Of a stretch of DNA of 64,000 nucleotides, positions 63,956-64,000 are shown in pieces (positions within the stretch are counted from its first letter, which is position 1; every line of letters begins with the position of its first letter). The position numbers and the translations under genes were made by a program. The notes below the pieces were generated by a model that was given only the letters and a program-made list of their open reading frames with translations, had not been told where the DNA came from and did no database searches. Origin of the DNA: Helicobacter pylori (GTDB lineage Bacteria; Campylobacterota; Campylobacteria; Campylobacterales; Helicobacteraceae); contig NZ_CP122954.1 in assembly GCF_030323545.1 (NCBI RefSeq), positions 434,001 to 498,000 of the forward strand, written 5' to 3'.

Positions 63956-64000
63956 ATGTTTTCACTTTCTTATGTTTCCAAGAAATTTTTAAGCGTTTTG
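63956..64000 (+). CDS. Start of a secreted thioredoxin-like protein (partial)
   Basis: Only 15 codons are visible (MFSLSYVSKKFLSVL), with AAAGG before the ATG. The basic then hydrophobic pattern fits a signal peptide. In H. pylori the gene after hemH is HP0377, a CcmG/DsbC-like periplasmic thioredoxin for cytochrome c maturation; the call is mainly from gene order. Confidence 0.45.
   Translation, partial: MFSLSYVSKKFLSVL

Overview
The window is chromosomal DNA of Helicobacter pylori. Nearly every gene matches a known H. pylori gene in sequence and order: a tol-pal cluster, ggt, Sel1-repeat Hcp proteins, the four-subunit por operon, an Entner-Doudoroff block, FlgM/FlgK, HomC, PseC and GT8 LPS transferases. 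HP locus numbers below come from memory of strain 26695. No tool was run.

Layout. 1-8263 (+): end of fmt, birA, parA/soj, parB, then the F1Fo ATP synthase operon with split b subunits (atpF', F, H, A, G, D, C). 8274-13777 (+): tolQ-tolR-tolA-tolB-pal-cpoB, slyD and a small membrane protein. 13774-17518 (+): a flagellar block, flgM (sigma-28 promoter) and flgN-flgK (sigma-54 promoter), interrupted by a solitary C5-cytosine methyltransferase. 17655-20440: ggt and an Hcp-family gene. 20441-24421: an accessory remnant, with a 5'-truncated polyvalent-type protein (ParB-like and phage-nuclease-like domains) and a repeat-rich coiled-coil protein. 24461-34210: uvrB, two paralogous outer membrane proteins around purB and porCDAB, and another outer membrane protein. 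34297-36891: a tandem pair of GT8 glycosyltransferases sharing a 567-bp direct repeat. 36903-44558: alcohol dehydrogenase, glk-pgl-zwf, divergent edd-eda, and hcpC. 44745-53497: SDR, AsmA-like protein, tRNA-Ala/Ile, galE, truA, lptF-like, pcm, nrdB, tRNA-Leu, pseC. 53494-56944: an accessory block with a coiled-coil protein, a Type II R-M pair and an FkbM-type methyltransferase that is phase-off through an (AT)9 tract. 56874-64000: accC-accB, dcd, homC (broken by one stop codon), rsmE, a membrane protein, hemH, and the start of a thioredoxin-like gene.

How the genes work together. ATP synthase and Tol-Pal serve the cell envelope's energy supply and integrity. Glk, Pgl, Zwf, Edd and Eda take glucose to pyruvate, and PorCDAB oxidises pyruvate to acetyl-CoA. 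AccB and AccC with BirA start fatty-acid synthesis. PseC supplies pseudaminic acid for the flagellin that FlgM, FlgN and FlgK help regulate and assemble.

The most notable loci are the FkbM cassette, which lies between 71-bp direct repeats of the accC 3' end and carries a dinucleotide switch; the mosaic GT8 duplication; the polyvalent-protein relic; the homC nonsense mutation; and a hairpin-forming intergenic repeat found twice. The hcpC-to-SDR junction joins what I recall as HP1098 and HP0357, so gene order differs from 26695 here.
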